Position numbers and translations under genes: made by a program
Notes under the pieces: generated by a model
The model's input: only the letters and a program-made list of their open reading frames with translations
Told to the model about the DNA's origin: nothing
Database searches by the model: none
Source: Candidatus Cloacimonetes bacterium ADurb.Bin211
GTDB lineage: Bacteria; Cloacimonadota; Cloacimonadia; Cloacimonadales; Cloacimonadaceae
Length of the DNA: 33,857 bases
Reading direction: 5' to 3'
Assembly (NCBI GenBank): GCA_002070045.1
Contig: MWCN01000071.1
Location: 1-33,857 of the forward strand
In this document: positions 25,058 through 33,233 of the stretch, in pieces
How positions within the stretch are numbered: position 1 is the stretch's first letter
Layout of the letters: every line of letters starts with the position of its first letter

Positions 25058-25615
25058 ATGGACTCTTTGTATATACCAGAGCATCTTTTATTGCATACCT
25101 GTTGTGCTCCCTGTCTGATAGCTCCTTATTACGAGCTAAAAGCTCAAGGTATTTCCTTCAGCTCTTTCTGGTATAATCCCAATGTCCATCCTGTAACGGA
25201 ATATAGAATGCGTCTTCAGACCTTACAATCCTTTGTCCAAAAGGAAGGCATATTCCTTGTCTTGAAAGACGATTATGGATTGAGGAATTTTGTTAAAGGA
25301 GTTGCTTCCAATATTGAAGAACGGTGCGAATATTGTTTTCGTTCCCGATTAGAAATGACGGCACAAACTGCATTAGAACAAGGATACGACGCTTTTACTA
25401 CCACTCTTTTATATAGCATATATCAGAAGCACGACCTGATAAAAGAAATTGGAGAAGAAATAGCAGAAGAAAAGCATATACCTTTTTTCTATAGGGACTG
25501 GAGACCTTTATGGTCAGTAGGAGTTCGCCTTTCTAAGGAAGCAGAATTGTATCGGCAAAAATATTGTGGCTGTATCTTCAGTGAAGAAGAACGCTACCTA
25601 AAAAGGAAAAAATGA
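25058..25615 (+). CDS. queH: Epoxyqueuosine reductase QueH
   Basis: Reduces epoxyqueuosine to queuosine in tRNA anticodons, the non-orthologous alternative to QueG. 185 residues with the QueH (DUF208) signature: HTCCAPC at 13-19 including the vicinal Cys15-Cys16 pair, FSSFWYNPNVHP, a CEYCFRSRL motif mid-protein, and CGC near the C-terminus (YRQKYCGCIF). These Cys bind the [4Fe-4S] cluster and a metal in characterised QueH. Ribosome binding site AGGA just upstream. It starts 24 bases after the acyl-CoA dehydrogenase and overlaps the next gene by 4 bases (ATGA). Confidence 0.93.
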   Translation: MDSLYIPEHLLLHTCCAPCLIAPYYELKAQGISFSSFWYNPNVHPVTEYRMRLQTLQSFVQKEGIFLVLKDDYGLRNFVKGVASNIEERCEYCFRSRLEMTAQTALEQGYDAFTTTLLYSIYQKHDLIKEIGEEIAEEKHIPFFYRDWRPLWSVGVRLSKEAELYRQKYCGCIFSEEERYLKRKK

Positions 25616-26529
25616 GCAGATACCAGGAAATAGACCTTTCTAAGATTCATTTTACTTCTATTCAGGATAGATTTAGTAAAGTAGATACTATCTCATTTGC
25701 CAAGGTTTCCGATAATATAATAGATAGTATGCCTGATATTCTCAAAGGTGCAGAGTTCAAAGAATTTATTCATCGTTGTCGTCTGGCACGAGATTCTGAT
25801 AAAACCTTTATTATCGGTTTAGGTGGACATATTATTAAATGTGGTTTAGCTCCATTACTGATAAAACTAATGGAAAAGGGAATTGTTAAGTGTTTTGCAG
25901 TCAATGGTTCAGTCACCATTCATGACTTTGAACTTGCCTTTTTTGGAAAAACCTCTGAGGATGTGAGTAAGGGACTGGCAGATGGCGCTTTCGGTATGGC
26001 AGATGAAACCATAAATACTATAAACCGGATTATTATCCGTGCTAGTGAAGAAAAGTTGGGCTATGGCGAATCCTTAGGAAAAGCAATCCTTGAACAAGCA
26101 CCAAATGCAGATTTTTCTCTTTTAGGACAAGCTTATAGGTATAATATTCCTGTTACTGTACATATTGCTTTAGGAACGGATATCACCCATCAATCACCTT
26201 ATGCAAATGGCAAAGCTATCGGAGATTGCAGCTTGAGGGACTTCCGTATTTTCTGCGAGCAGGTTAAGAATCTAAATGCTGGTGGAGTTTTCATTAATAT
26301 GGGTTCTGCCGTCCTTATTCCAGAAGTGTTTCTCAAGGCATTAACTATTGCTCGCAATGTTTATGGCACTATTCAAGATTTTACTACAGCGGTATTTGAT
26401 ATGAATCTACAGTATAGAGAACTGGAGAATATAGTGCGTCGCCCCGTAGAAAATGGAGGCAAAGGATATTACTTTATAGGTCATCACGAGATTATGATAC
26501 CTCTTTTAGTTCAGGAGCTATTGCGTTAA
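25612..26529 (+). CDS. Conserved protein of unknown function (Rossmann-like, possibly deoxyhypusine-synthase-like)
   Basis: 305 residues, no signal peptide or membrane segment. Striking conserved-looking blocks are IGLGGHIIKCGLAPLLIKLM (about 68-87), VNGSVTIHDFELAF (about 97-110) and SEDVSKGLADGAFGMADET (about 114-132), with VHIALGTDITHQSP and FINMGSAVLIPEVFLKAL later. Glycine-rich turns followed by helices suggest a nucleotide-binding Rossmann fold, and the overall feel recalls deoxyhypusine-synthase-like proteins of bacteria, but I see none of the diagnostic catalytic residues and do not assign a reaction. The ATGA overlap with queH points to co-translation. The stop lies 5 bases from the end of the convergent 65-residue gene. 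Confidence 0.8.
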   Translation: MSRYQEIDLSKIHFTSIQDRFSKVDTISFAKVSDNIIDSMPDILKGAEFKEFIHRCRLARDSDKTFIIGLGGHIIKCGLAPLLIKLMEKGIVKCFAVNGSVTIHDFELAFFGKTSEDVSKGLADGAFGMADETINTINRIIIRASEEKLGYGESLGKAILEQAPNADFSLLGQAYRYNIPVTVHIALGTDITHQSPYANGKAIGDCSLRDFRIFCEQVKNLNAGGVFINMGSAVLIPEVFLKALTIARNVYGTIQDFTTAVFDMNLQYRELENIVRRPVENGGKGYYFIGHHEIMIPLLVQELLR

Positions 26530-26534
26530 TTCTC

Positions 26535-26732
26535 TCAGGAATAAAAATTCTCTATAGCTTCAAGCATTTGCTGGATGGCAGCATTAGGGTCATCCACGGC
26601 TAAGGTTCTTTTATCTCCATTATCAAAAGTTATTACCACACTTCCTAAAACCTTGGATATCTCTCGTATCTTGGGAATCACTATATAGCTTTTTCCCAGA
26701 TGTTCATCGTCATATGTATAAATTGCTTTCAT
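26535..26732 (-). CDS. Small protein of unknown function (65 residues)
   Basis: An ORF of 65 codons, acidic in its second half, with beta-strand-like N-terminal part (YIVIPKIREISKVLGSVVITFDNG) and a C-terminal helix (AAIQQMLEAIENFY). A ribosome binding site AGGA lies about 10 bases upstream. It follows the M42 peptidase gene by 30 bases on the same strand and is probably the last gene of that operon. I do not recognise the family. Confidence 0.6.
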   Translation of the reverse strand: MKAIYTYDDEHLGKSYIVIPKIREISKVLGSVVITFDNGDKRTLAVDDPNAAIQQMLEAIENFYS

Positions 26733-26762
26733 AGCTTTATATCCTGAAATTAATCTATATTT

Positions 26763-27824
26763 TTATCGGGATAGGTCAAAATCATCATCCAGTGAAGTTA
26801 TAAAAGCAGTAATCAGCTGCACCGCTGTATCCAAATCCTTAAAAGAAATCACTTCATTAGGAGAATGCATATAACGGTTGGGAATACCGATAACTGCCAT
26901 AGCTGTGCCAGCTTTAATGTCTTGTATAACATCAGCATCCGTTCCTGTTCGTCCTGCAGCAATTTCAAGTTGATAAGGAAGATTGAGCTCTTTTGCCAAA
27001 GCGATTAGTTTATCATTAATAGCAGGATGCATTGCCGCACCAATAGTTATAGTAGGACCTTTACTTAAAGAGACATCGCCAAAGATACGTTTGTCTGCTC
27101 CAGGAATATCCGAAGTGAAAGTCACATCTACGGCGATAGCAATATCAGGTTCAATTTGCCAGGCACTGGTTCTTGCCCCTCGCATTGTGGTTTCTTCACC
27201 CACACTGGAAACTGCGTAATAATTTGCTTTTATAAATTTATCTTTTAGTTCTTTCATCACTGCTGCAGCTACATATACTCCACATTTATTATCGGTAGCC
27301 TTGGAGACAACCAGGTCATCAGAGAGCATTTCAAAATCGCTATGATAGGTTATAATATCTCCAATGGCAACTTTCTTTTCTGCTTCTTCTTTAGATAATG
27401 CTCCAATATCAATCCAGAGGTCTTCCAGTTTAAGTTTGGGAGGTTCTTCTGTGCCGCGTTGCATATGAATAGGTTTTTTACCTATTATCCCTCTTACAGG
27501 TTTCCCTTGATGATAAATATCTACTCTCAAACCAGGAAGCAGATTAACATCAAAACCACCAAGAGTGTGTACATAGACATAACCCTGGTCATCTATATGA
27601 TTAACAATAAAGCCAATTTCATCGGAATGTCCCACTACCATAACTTTTAGTTTTCCACTTCCCTTCTTTAAAGCTATCACATTACCATTTCGGTCCTTGT
27701 TTATATCATCCGCATAAGGCTTAAGAAAGTCCATTACCACTTGCTGAGCTGGTCCTTCAAAACCGGAAGGACTAGGAGCAGAGACGAGATTCTGGAAGAA
27801 TTGCTTATTCTCTTCAGTTAACAT
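26763..27824 (-). CDS. M42-family metallo-aminopeptidase
   Basis: Cytoplasmic dinuclear metal aminopeptidase of the FrvX/YsdC/TET (glutamyl aminopeptidase) family, trimming peptides. 353 residues, normal length. Metal ligands and catalytic residues are visible: His66 (VVGHSDEIGF) with Asp68, Asp178 (KATDNKCG), Glu210-Glu211 (SSVGEETTMRGA), Asp233 (AVDVTFT), and a final His in RYMHSPNEV near residue 317. Ribosome binding site AGGAG 8 bases upstream. It sits 9 bases after the cupin gene. Peptide or amino-acid use fits an amino-acid-fermenting lifestyle, which is inference. Confidence 0.93.
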   Translation of the reverse strand: MLTEENKQFFQNLVSAPSPSGFEGPAQQVVMDFLKPYADDINKDRNGNVIALKKGSGKLKVMVVGHSDEIGFIVNHIDDQGYVYVHTLGGFDVNLLPGLRVDIYHQGKPVRGIIGKKPIHMQRGTEEPPKLKLEDLWIDIGALSKEEAEKKVAIGDIITYHSDFEMLSDDLVVSKATDNKCGVYVAAAVMKELKDKFIKANYYAVSSVGEETTMRGARTSAWQIEPDIAIAVDVTFTSDIPGADKRIFGDVSLSKGPTITIGAAMHPAINDKLIALAKELNLPYQLEIAAGRTGTDADVIQDIKAGTAMAVIGIPNRYMHSPNEVISFKDLDTAVQLITAFITSLDDDFDLSR

Positions 27825-27833
27825 TATTTTCTC

Positions 27834-28229
27834 CTAACAATTATTAGCTATTTCTTCTGCAAAGGGATTGATAACCTTTTTCTGAACTGGATGTTCGTGA
27901 GGAATGACACACAAGAATTTCAGAACATCTTTTCCCGTGTTTTTAAAGGTATGTGTAATTCCCGGATCCACATAGATTGCATCTCCTTCAGCAAAGGGTA
28001 ATTCACCTTTATCAGTTTTCAAAACACCAGTGCCATTGAGCACGAAAACTTCATGTTCCCACTCATGAGTATGATAAGGAGTGTGTCCACCGGGTTGTAT
28101 TTCAAACATACGCATAGCAAAGTTCGGAGCTCCATCTTTTTGAGCTATAAGCCAGCGAATTTGTGCTCCTTTGGCACCTTCAGCATTTACAGGTTCCAGA
28201 GGCACCTGGTCAAATTGGATAATCTTCAT
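27834..28229 (-). CDS. Small cupin-domain protein
   Basis: 131-residue single cupin. Cupin motif 1 is GGHTPYHTHEWEHEVFVLNGTG with probable metal ligands His53, His55 and Glu59; motif 2 is DAIYVDPGITHTF with His93. Such small cupins range from isomerases to sugar or metal sensors, so no reaction is assigned. Strong ribosome binding site GGAGG. First gene of the operon cupin / M42 peptidase / 65-residue protein. Confidence 0.88.
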   Translation of the reverse strand: MKIIQFDQVPLEPVNAEGAKGAQIRWLIAQKDGAPNFAMRMFEIQPGGHTPYHTHEWEHEVFVLNGTGVLKTDKGELPFAEGDAIYVDPGITHTFKNTGKDVLKFLCVIPHEHPVQKKVINPFAEEIANNC

Positions 28230-28302
28230 TTATTCCTCCATTATTAAATTATAATAACTCATCTTTATAAAAATATGATAAACGGATAAAAAATAAAAGC
28301 TA

Positions 28303-29430
28303 TCAATAAACTGGATATCCGATAATGAACCAATCCTCACCTGTTTTTTTTAATAAAACATCCTTTAAATGAATAGCTGAATTGATATCGGGTAAATCCA
28401 ATTCATTTAATATGGCTTGATTGCCTCCCAGAATTTTAGGGGCGTAAAATATATAGCTTTTATCTATCAGCTTTTCGGAAAAAAATGAGGAAGCTAACTG
28501 ACTTCCACATTCCAGTAGAATCAGATAATTTCCTTGCTGATGAAGAATCCCTAAAACCTCTTTAAGACATAGAATCTTTCCTTTTGCCGTGACTGGATAT
28601 ATGTTTGCTCCAAGACTTAAAAGGGTTTCTGCATGCGGTGAATTTTCTCTGCTAGGGGCACAAAATATAGCGGTTCTATATTCTGTTAAGCTACGAACTA
28701 TCTGAGAATTTAGCGGAATTTCCAGATAGGGATCCAGAATAGCTCGCAAAGGTTGTTTGATAGGTTTTGGTAATCGTACATTAAGCATCGGGTCATCTTT
28801 TAAAACTGTGCCAATACCAGTTAAAATTACATCCGCTTCTTCTCTTAAATGATGAACAATTATGCGGGAAGATTCTTCGGTAATCCACCGAGAAGAACCA
28901 TCTTGAGCCGCATATTTACCATCCAGAGAAAGAGCAGCTTTCCATAGGACAAAAGGTCTTCCCTTCTGTATTCGGCAAAGATAATATTCCAGTTGTCGGT
29001 TTATTTCTTCTTCCATTATTCCAGAAGTAACCTCAATTCCAGCATCCAGAAGCTTTTTCACACCCTTACCATTGACCAGAGGATTGGGATCCAGGATTCC
29101 GATAAAAACTCTTTTTATTCCAGCTTTTATAATAGCATCAGCGCAAGGAGGAGTTTTACCATAATGAGCACAGGGTTCCAGAGTAACATACAAATCCGCA
29201 TCCCTGGCTGATTTTCCTGCCTTTTTTAAAGCTTGAATTTCCGCATGGTCTTCACCATATTTTTGCGTCCAGCCTTCTGATATGATTTTACCATTCTTCA
29301 CTATTACTGCACCAACAAAGGGATTGGGAGAACAGGTTCCTCTTGCTTTTTCAGCAAGTCGGATAGCTTGTTTCATAAAAAAGGAGGGGTCAGCTATTGT
29401 ATTTTTCAAGATTTTTCCTGGCTGGTTCAT
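28303..29430 (-). CDS. ribD: Riboflavin biosynthesis protein RibD (deaminase/reductase)
   Basis: Bifunctional enzyme of riboflavin synthesis: deaminates 2,5-diamino-6-ribosylamino-4-pyrimidinone 5'-phosphate and then reduces the ribosyl group. 375 residues. The N-terminal deaminase domain has zinc ligands and catalytic Glu in DHAEIQAL (His62, Glu64) and EPCAHYGKTPPC (Cys87, Cys96). The C-terminal reductase domain follows from about 155 (PFVLWKAALSLDGKYA, SRWIT). The start is uncertain: the ATG at 29430 overlaps the upstream gene by 41 bases and has no ribosome binding site; TTG at 29409 has AGGA about 6 bases upstream; ATG at 29376 would cut into the domain's first helix. Last gene of the nadE operon. 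Confidence 0.94.
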   Translation of the reverse strand: MNQPGKILKNTIADPSFFMKQAIRLAEKARGTCSPNPFVGAVIVKNGKIISEGWTQKYGEDHAEIQALKKAGKSARDADLYVTLEPCAHYGKTPPCADAIIKAGIKRVFIGILDPNPLVNGKGVKKLLDAGIEVTSGIMEEEINRQLEYYLCRIQKGRPFVLWKAALSLDGKYAAQDGSSRWITEESSRIIVHHLREEADVILTGIGTVLKDDPMLNVRLPKPIKQPLRAILDPYLEIPLNSQIVRSLTEYRTAIFCAPSRENSPHAETLLSLGANIYPVTAKGKILCLKEVLGILHQQGNYLILLECGSQLASSFFSEKLIDKSYIFYAPKILGGNQAILNELDLPDINSAIHLKDVLLKKTGEDWFIIGYPVY

Positions 29431-30571
29431 AATTTGGTGCTATTTGTCGGATTTGTTGCCACATATTTTTTGCCAGTTCAAGATTACCTAACCCAGCTTC
29501 ACAGGCAGCAAGATTATTCCAGGCATTAAGTTCATCCGGTTTTTCTTGATGGAGAAAATTTAGCAGTTCACGAGCTTTTTCTAATTCGGAATTATGCAGG
29601 TACAAAGTAGAGAGGGCAAATCCAGCAGCAAAGAAATGATTATCCAGAGCAAGAGCATTCCAGAAATCCTCTTTTGCTTTGTTAAGTTGTTTAGCCAGCT
29701 GCCAGTAAAGTGCACGATAGTAATAAAGATCGGCACAATCAGGAAATTTTGGCATATTGGTAGTTAAGAGATTCCAGGCTTCTTCTTCTTTTCCATTAGC
29801 AAGTGCTTCTGCCAGATTATGAAAAAGCTGATTTTGTTCGTAATAGAGATGAGGACCACCATTAAAGTTTTGCCGTATCTTCCATCTTCCAGTGGCAGAA
29901 GTAAGTAGAACCGCCCAGATAATTTTATTATTAAGCTCAAGAACTACCATTGCACTGATTCCATCATCAGCAGCCCCAGCATGGAGGATGGAATAGGATT
30001 TAGTTTTTTTCAATTCAGGGACTGCAGAGATAATTCCGGTGTAAAGTTCGGCAAATTGGTCAAAATCAACATCATTGACGGTAAAGGAGCGAAGTTTCTC
30101 CCATTCTTGCATTATAACTGCATCAAAAAAGGCAAAGGTAACCGTTTCAGGAGATTCCGGTTCTTCTATTTCTTCGTGTGGAATATTGAGTTTTTGCATT
30201 AAATAGGAGAGAGGAAAGTTTGCCGGGTACTTATATTGCTGAAGCCATTTCAACATTTTATCGCTATCTTGCCGAGCAAATTCAGCTGGACTTATACCAT
30301 CCAGTTCTGGTAAACTTTTATAGCACCAGTAATCCAGAAATTTTTGGGTAGTTTGCACAAACTCAGTATTAGAATCAGAACGAAAAGCAGGAAAGGGACT
30401 GGTGTGCGATTCATCAAATTGAGCAGCATAAGGACAGGAGGAAGGACAATGTAAATCTATTCTGAGATTCATACAGCATTTCCAACCAATCAGCTTATCT
30501 TTGAAACGAGGACATTTACGTACTGCCCTTTCTGAGTGACAACGAAAACAGCGTTCTTTGCTAAGTAGCAT
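29390..30571 (-). CDS. Cys-rich N-terminal, TPR-repeat protein of unknown function
   Basis: 393 residues. The first 48 residues hold seven Cys: Cys8, Cys11, Cys20, Cys32, Cys33, Cys42 and Cys46 (CFRC, KCP, KCC, HCPSSC), plausible zinc or iron-sulfur ligands. A central alpha/beta region (about 85-250) looks like a small SnoaL/NTF2-sized domain by its strand pattern, but this is weak. The C-terminal third (about 255-393) is TPR-like, with repeats such as ADLYYYRALYWQLAKQLNKA, ALALDNHFFAAGFALS and LNAWNNLAACEAGLGNLELA. No signal peptide. It sits 6 bases after nadE and overlaps ribD. Function unknown; a scaffold or metal-dependent regulator is possible. Confidence 0.8.
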   Translation of the reverse strand: MLLSKERCFRCHSERAVRKCPRFKDKLIGWKCCMNLRIDLHCPSSCPYAAQFDESHTSPFPAFRSDSNTEFVQTTQKFLDYWCYKSLPELDGISPAEFARQDSDKMLKWLQQYKYPANFPLSYLMQKLNIPHEEIEEPESPETVTFAFFDAVIMQEWEKLRSFTVNDVDFDQFAELYTGIISAVPELKKTKSYSILHAGAADDGISAMVVLELNNKIIWAVLLTSATGRWKIRQNFNGGPHLYYEQNQLFHNLAEALANGKEEEAWNLLTTNMPKFPDCADLYYYRALYWQLAKQLNKAKEDFWNALALDNHFFAAGFALSTLYLHNSELEKARELLNFLHQEKPDELNAWNNLAACEAGLGNLELAKNMWQQIRQIAPNYEPARKNLEKYNS

Positions 30572-30577
30572 CTTTCA

Positions 30578-31342
30578 TCACTCTAAAATAGGTGGCATTC
30601 TGCGTTTGAAAGCAGAGGATTGAATCATTCTTTCCACTTTTTGATAAAGTTCCACTGGATAGGATAAATTCTCTGTGGCGGAGATACTTAAATGAAGTTC
30701 TGTCAATTCATAGACTATCTCATCAAGCACAGGATAGGAAATACCTATTTCTTGTTCATCAGATTGACCGGGCCAAAGGTCTGCCGTAGGAGTCTTATTT
30801 ATTATTTTTTCGGGAATATTTAGAATCTTTGCCAGTTTCCAGACCTCTGTTTTGTAAAGATGACCGATAGGTTCAAAAGCACAAGCAGAATCACCAAATT
30901 GAGTAAAATAGCCTATCATAAGTTCTGTTCTATTACTGGTGCCCAGAACTAGTGCCTGCAATTTAGCACTAAAATCATAAAGAACACACATTCGGATACG
31001 AGCAAGCCAATTACCTATCCGTAGATGGTCTGCTTCAGGTGCATAATTTTCAAAGTATGCTTTTGTAACTGGAGTTATATCTATAATCTGGTAATCAATT
31101 CCGAGCTGTTTCGCTAATTCACTGGCATCTGCCACAGACTCGGAATTGCTGGTTTCATAGGGCATTATTAACGCTGTAACATTTGAACTTCCTATAGCTT
31201 CAACTGCAAGAGCAGTGCTTACAGCAGAATCTACACCTCCTGACAAACCTACCACTAATCTATCTCTTTCCGCATTTGATAAATAGTTGCGTATAAAATC
31301 TATTATTCTTACTTTTTCCTTATTCAAATCCAGATTCCGCAT
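30578..31342 (-). CDS. nadE: NAD+ synthase, ammonia-dependent type
   Basis: Last step of NAD synthesis: amidates nicotinic acid adenine dinucleotide using ATP. 254 residues, i.e. only the synthetase domain without the nitrilase-like glutaminase domain, so ammonia is the likely nitrogen donor. The PP-loop SGGVDSA lies at 34-40. Other family motifs are GTSNRTELMIGYFTQFGDSA, EPIGHLYKTEVWKLA and TPTADLWPGQSDEQEIG. Ribosome binding site AAGGAG 5-6 bases before ATG. First gene of nadE / Cys-rich TPR / ribD, which groups two cofactor pathways. Confidence 0.95.
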   Translation of the reverse strand: MRNLDLNKEKVRIIDFIRNYLSNAERDRLVVGLSGGVDSAVSTALAVEAIGSSNVTALIMPYETSNSESVADASELAKQLGIDYQIIDITPVTKAYFENYAPEADHLRIGNWLARIRMCVLYDFSAKLQALVLGTSNRTELMIGYFTQFGDSACAFEPIGHLYKTEVWKLAKILNIPEKIINKTPTADLWPGQSDEQEIGISYPVLDEIVYELTELHLSISATENLSYPVELYQKVERMIQSSAFKRRMPPILE

Positions 31343-31370
31343 TTTATCTCCTTATCTCATTTCTTTTCTT

Positions 31371-31399
31371 CTTAAAATTTCTTCTCTGATTTCAGTCAA
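31371..31399 (-). promoter_or_regulatory. Candidate promoter of the nadE operon
   Basis: On the minus strand, CTTGACT gives a -35 TTGACT (31394-31399), 17-base spacer and TTTAAG (31371-31376) as a weak -10, 28 bases before the nadE start. The -35 is good; the -10 is poor. Confidence 0.3.
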
Positions 31400-31490
31400 G
31401 GATAAATCAAGGACTCAATATATAATTAAAAATGGTTAGTTTATTGAAGCAAAAAAGCTAATTTTTTTTATTCTTATCCTGTTCCTCTGC

Positions 31491-31548
31491 TTTGATGTCC
31501 AGCTTATGTCCAGCTTATGTCCAGCTTATGTCCGAAATTGGACATAAG
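31491..31548. repeat. 11-bp tandem repeat array ending in an inverted copy (copy 2)
   Basis: A partial unit (ATGTCCAG, 31495-31502) is followed by CTTATGTCCAG twice (31503-31524) and CTTATGTCC G (31525-31534). The last unit CTTATGTCC (31525-31533) forms a perfect 9-bp inverted repeat with GGACATAAG (31540-31548) around GAAATT. Same layout as 14618-14671. It lies in the 270-base spacer between the nadE start and the beta-helix protein stop, both minus strand; nothing else recognisable is in that spacer except the nadE promoter candidate. Confidence 0.95.
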
Positions 31549-31612
31549 TTAAAGATAACCTTGATAATTATAGGATAAGAACATGCTAATGGAAGCATAA
31601 TCAACAAATTAA

Positions 31613-33178
31613 TCAGGGGTTACTCTCCGCACAGACTCTAAAATAGGCTTGCGAATGAGTTTCTGCATCTAAGATAAAAAAAGTATTGGAAGAAGAGCCG
31701 TGATATTCCCATATTCCACAGGGAGTTAATGCTTTATAGATATTATAAGAAATAGCAGAAATCGGAGTTCCATCCAGAGCTTGAGTGACAGGATCCCAGC
31801 TTAGATAAAAAGATTCAGAATTCTTTATAATTCTAACATTTTGCGGAATCTGAGGAATGCTCATATTTCTGTATTCATAAGCTCCAATATCAATGCCGTT
31901 TTCTAAAATGCGAGGATTACCAGAAAGATCATAAGGATAGAGAGAAACATCGGTTAATGGATTCCCTGCATTACGGCAAGGTGAATTCTGATTTAATCTC
32001 CAATCTGATGCTAAACCATCCGTATTTATGCTATTGCTAATAGACGGTTGAATAAATTCTGGACACCCGGTTATATTGTGTTCACCATATTGACTGTCGG
32101 ACCAGGGTTCTCCTTCCCAGCTAATATTAAAAGCTGCCAGACCATTTTCAATATCATTATATTCATAGAATTGGCTAGTTCCATTAACTCTAATTCCAAT
32201 TTGTCCCTGAGCACTACTGTTTCCCCAGATAATATTGTTATAACACCCGGCATATCCTCTAATATAAATACCTCCCGGTCCTTCATTGGGATAATTTATG
32301 TTCGCATTATTATTACAGATGGTGTTATTTATGATAAGATTGCCATAAGCATAAGATGAGGCATTAATTCCTCCACCTTGATGAGAAGTTCCGTTATTGA
32401 CGATAAGATTATTCAAGCAAAGATAGTGACAATTATTTTTGAAAGCAATCCCTCCTCCACCATTTCGTGCATAATTATTAGAAAATTTACTAGTTATAAG
32501 ATAATGATTTCCTCCGTTAAAAGCTATCCCACCTCCCATTTTTTCTGCATTATTAGCTTTAAAGGTGCAATTTTCTATATAAAGAGAAGTTTCATTGTTC
32601 AAATCGGGAAGAGAAGTAAAAATAGCACCTCCCTCATAGGTTGCTGAACAATTATGGAAAATACAATCCTTAATCCTAAAAGTGCTGTTTTTAGCATACA
32701 GAGCACCGCCACTATCCGCTGTAGCATAACTAAAACAACAATGTTCTATAAACAGCTTAGAACTATTTAAAACTCTGATTATACCTCCATTTTTGTTTTG
32801 AATATCCAGTTTTGCATCTCCCCTATTAAAAGCACAATAACGCAATATAGTAGAATCATTGGTTGCAGCAACATTCTGCATAAGAATTCCACGCCATTTT
32901 TGCTCACTGGATGTAGTGCTAAATTTAATACTATCAGAGGGAGTTCCTATTGCCTGCAATTTACCCTCAATTTTTAAGGTATAATATCCCTGAAATTGTA
33001 ATTCTACACCAGGATTAAGGGTTAAACTTTCTCCATCAGAAATAATTATATTACCATTAATCAAATAGGGTGAATCCTCAACATTCCATATACCACTAAC
33101 ATATCCTCCGGGAACAATGGTTGCTGCAGCTAGAAAACAAGATAAGAGGATTAAAAAAACACAGAATAGATACCGCAT
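31613..33178 (-). CDS. Secreted right-handed parallel beta-helix protein with C-terminal Fn3-like domain
   Basis: 521 residues, signal peptide 1-19 (hydrophobic, cleavage near LAA). Residues about 20-60 are a cap typical of these surface proteins (SPYLINGNIIISDGESLTLNPG). The central beta-helix (about 60-350) carries Pmp-like GGA/GGG turns (SGGALYAKNSTF, EGGAIFTS, GGGIAFNGGNH, GGGIAFKNNCHY, QGGGINASSY) and Asn ladders. The C-terminal about 90 residues resemble a fibronectin type III module (PQNVRIIKNSESFYLSWDPV). No type IX sorting domain follows the Fn3, unlike the subtilase and propeller proteins in this window. Ribosome binding site GAGGAG 8 bases upstream. Probably an exported surface or adhesion protein; ligand unknown. 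Confidence 0.85.
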   Translation of the reverse strand: MRYLFCVFLILLSCFLAAATIVPGGYVSGIWNVEDSPYLINGNIIISDGESLTLNPGVELQFQGYYTLKIEGKLQAIGTPSDSIKFSTTSSEQKWRGILMQNVAATNDSTILRYCAFNRGDAKLDIQNKNGGIIRVLNSSKLFIEHCCFSYATADSGGALYAKNSTFRIKDCIFHNCSATYEGGAIFTSLPDLNNETSLYIENCTFKANNAEKMGGGIAFNGGNHYLITSKFSNNYARNGGGGIAFKNNCHYLCLNNLIVNNGTSHQGGGINASSYAYGNLIINNTICNNNANINYPNEGPGGIYIRGYAGCYNNIIWGNSSAQGQIGIRVNGTSQFYEYNDIENGLAAFNISWEGEPWSDSQYGEHNITGCPEFIQPSISNSINTDGLASDWRLNQNSPCRNAGNPLTDVSLYPYDLSGNPRILENGIDIGAYEYRNMSIPQIPQNVRIIKNSESFYLSWDPVTQALDGTPISAISYNIYKALTPCGIWEYHGSSSNTFFILDAETHSQAYFRVCAESNP

Positions 33179-33233
33179 AATAGTGCTCCTCTAACTAAAT
33201 TTATGCTAATCATTAATTGTATATTTGTATTAT

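Noticed and set aside
31550-31612. Remnant of a sorting domain after the beta-helix stop codon in another frame
   Set aside because: The three frames after the stop were read and no YPNP-like or sorting-domain pattern was seen.
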